Position numbers and translations under genes: made by a program. Shown piece by piece: positions 62,641 to 64,000 of a stretch of 64,000 nucleotides of DNA. The stretch spans positions 16,090,001 through 16,154,000 of the forward strand of contig CM020511.1 in NCBI GenBank assembly GCA_009823395.1, read 5' to 3'. Every line of letters starts with the position of its first letter. Within the stretch, counting starts at the first letter, position 1. The notes beneath the pieces are model-generated. The model was not told where the DNA came from. It saw nothing but the letters and a program-made list of their open reading frames with translations, and searched no databases. This stretch comes from Thamnaconus septentrionalis. Taxonomy: Eukaryota > Chordata > Actinopteri > Tetraodontiformes > Monacanthidae.

Positions 62641-64000
62641 GTTCCTCTTCATTTTAGACAGGAACCTGAGTGCGTGCGCACGCACACACGCACACACAAA
62701 TCAAACAGATCAAATACTGTTTTGTGTTTTTTATTTATTTATTTTTGAGGTCTTTCTTTATTTTTTTTAATTAGTTTCCTGCCAGCTCACACTCGGAGTC
62801 TTCTTTCTCGGTTTTATGTCTTATTTTGGCAGTGCTGTGTACTGGCAAGACACCATAATCTGACGTGTTAGATTTAAATAATAATAGGATTAAAGTCCCG
62901 GCACCCAGGAAATGTGGCTGCGGCGTACAAAATGGGAATCAGTTATTGAAAGAATAGAGAACAAAGAATTCTCTGGCGCCCCAGAGATTCACTGGTGAAA
63001 CCACAGTCACCCCCACAACCACCACCACCACCCCCGCCACCACCCTTCACACACCAGAGCCTAAGGGCAGCAACGCAACACAACGCAACACTGACGCTTT
63101 ATATATATATGTGCGGACTGTATGTTAGCGGCTGCTCTGGGCCAGTGTTTAATGTCCGGTGCCATCGCACCAACTCTGACATAAAACCACATTGCGGCAA
63201 CAATGCTGTGAGAGTAAAATTTTATGTGGATGCGTCTCTGTGGGAGGGGGCGGGTCATAAAGCCGCTCTCACCTCGTCGCCCTCCATCATTTTTAAAGTC
63301 TTCATGAATTCACGGTTTTCGTCACGTCGCCCGCGCGCTGGCAAAGGTCACCACTGAGAGACGGGTTAACCGAGGCGTTAACGCTTTTATTTATCAGCAT
63401 CCGCAGCGTCACCACGCCCTCGAGTCACAGATGTGTCAGGCGATTTTGCATCGCCAACCCCCGGCAATAAACAGCCACATTTCTCTCTCTGACTTCTCAT
63501 TTCAAACAAACAGACCTCTTAAATAATAAGGAAAAGATTGTAAAAGCGCCGCTTTCCGATCCAGTGAGGATGACAAGTTGTAGTGAGTGTCTGCCGTGTG
63601 TATTTGTGATGATAAGTAGCTCATATCAGTCATTTAAAAAGAAAAACACACACATTCACTTCCAAAATGCACAGTAGTGTACTTATAACCCTTATGAGCC
63701 ATTAGCCACAAGACAAATCTTGCACTTTTCAATTGTAGAATGTATGTAATCTTTTATTCTCAAACAAATCCTGGATCCAAATCCACACCAAAGTCCACAC
63801 ATTCACATTTAAAGGAATCTCCTTTTCATCTCTCTTCCAGCCATTATTACCATATGTTGACTCAAATTCCCCTCATTAGACTTTTATCCATTTGCACTAC
63901 ACAGACTATTTGCTTTTGCCCCATGTTCTCCCGAATGAGCTCTTCAAGCCACCAGCGGTGCCGTTCCTGAGCCATGTTGGAAACTTTAAACCTCTGCTCG

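Larger units (their letters stand above)
55381..64000 (+). other. rbms3 intron (start, 8.6 kb or more)
   Basis: It opens with GTAGGT and a CA repeat. It contains a perfect 15-bp-arm hairpin at 56001-56034, an hAT-like end at 57731-57798, (TC)n at 58827-58864, (CA)n at 59216-59257 and 61274-61298, and repeat-free TAAT-rich patches near 58360-58640 and 62330-62640. No match to the next RBMS3 exon (SEPLLCKF-type) was found. 59400-61250 and 63560-64000 show nothing clear. Confidence 0.8.

Noticed and set aside
63780..63900. Acceptor-like ctcttccAG at 63840 as the next rbms3 exon
   Set aside because: The following frame does not resemble the expected SEPLLCKF-type sequence.

Overview
This window is vertebrate nuclear DNA, most likely from a teleost fish and probably a percomorph-type genome. 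It carries five short exons with canonical GT/AG splice sites in very long introns. Intronic microsatellites (CA, GA, TC, CTT, TATC, CAGC) are abundant. Tc1-like, PIF/Harbinger-like, hAT-like and tRNA-SINE-like relics are present. There is no bacterial-style gene packing, no operon and no CRISPR array.

The only protein-coding gene I can support is on the + strand. It is the N-terminal half of an RBMS-family single-stranded nucleic-acid-binding protein, best matched to rbms3. The five exons are 7233-7423, 19354-19412, 29336-29427, 53576-53733 and 55301-55380. They join in phase to 580 nt (193 codons plus one base). They encode a proline-rich and glycine-rich leader, all of RRM1 (exons 1-3 of the window) and most or all of RRM2 (exons 4-5). 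The paralogue call rests on DKNTNQCKG in RRM1, [15 protein letters not shown] in RRM2 and [15 protein letters not shown]1 and RBMS2, as I recall them, have TTNKCKG and [12 protein letters not shown] there. The usual first coding exon and everything after RRM2 lie outside the window.

Layout: 1-7232 is upstream intron, possibly with an alternative non-coding first exon in a CpG-rich block at about 1660-2324. It also holds one copy of a new-looking MITE and a Harbinger-like relic just before the first exon. 7424-19353 is an intron with a large (GA)n tract and a foldback element. 19413-29335 is an intron with a second MITE copy and a dead Tc1-like transposon. 29428-53575 is the longest intron (24.1 kb), with a (TATC)n, a (CTT)33, the third MITE copy, a SINE relic, a compound palindrome, long (TC)n and (TG)n tracts and two copies of another dispersed repeat. 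53734-55300 is a short intron. 55381-64000 is the start of the next intron.

I found no clearly new multi-gene system. The observations most worth checking are: a three-copy MITE family with TIR CAATATGGCGG; a compound palindrome at 40559-40641 whose arms can pair in two mutually exclusive ways; dinucleotide repeats placed against splice sites (TG next to a 3' site, CA next to a 5' site); a run of eleven glycines in the linker before RRM1; a Tc1 transposase frame killed only by in-frame stops; and several repeat-free, TAAT-rich stretches that look like conserved non-coding elements.
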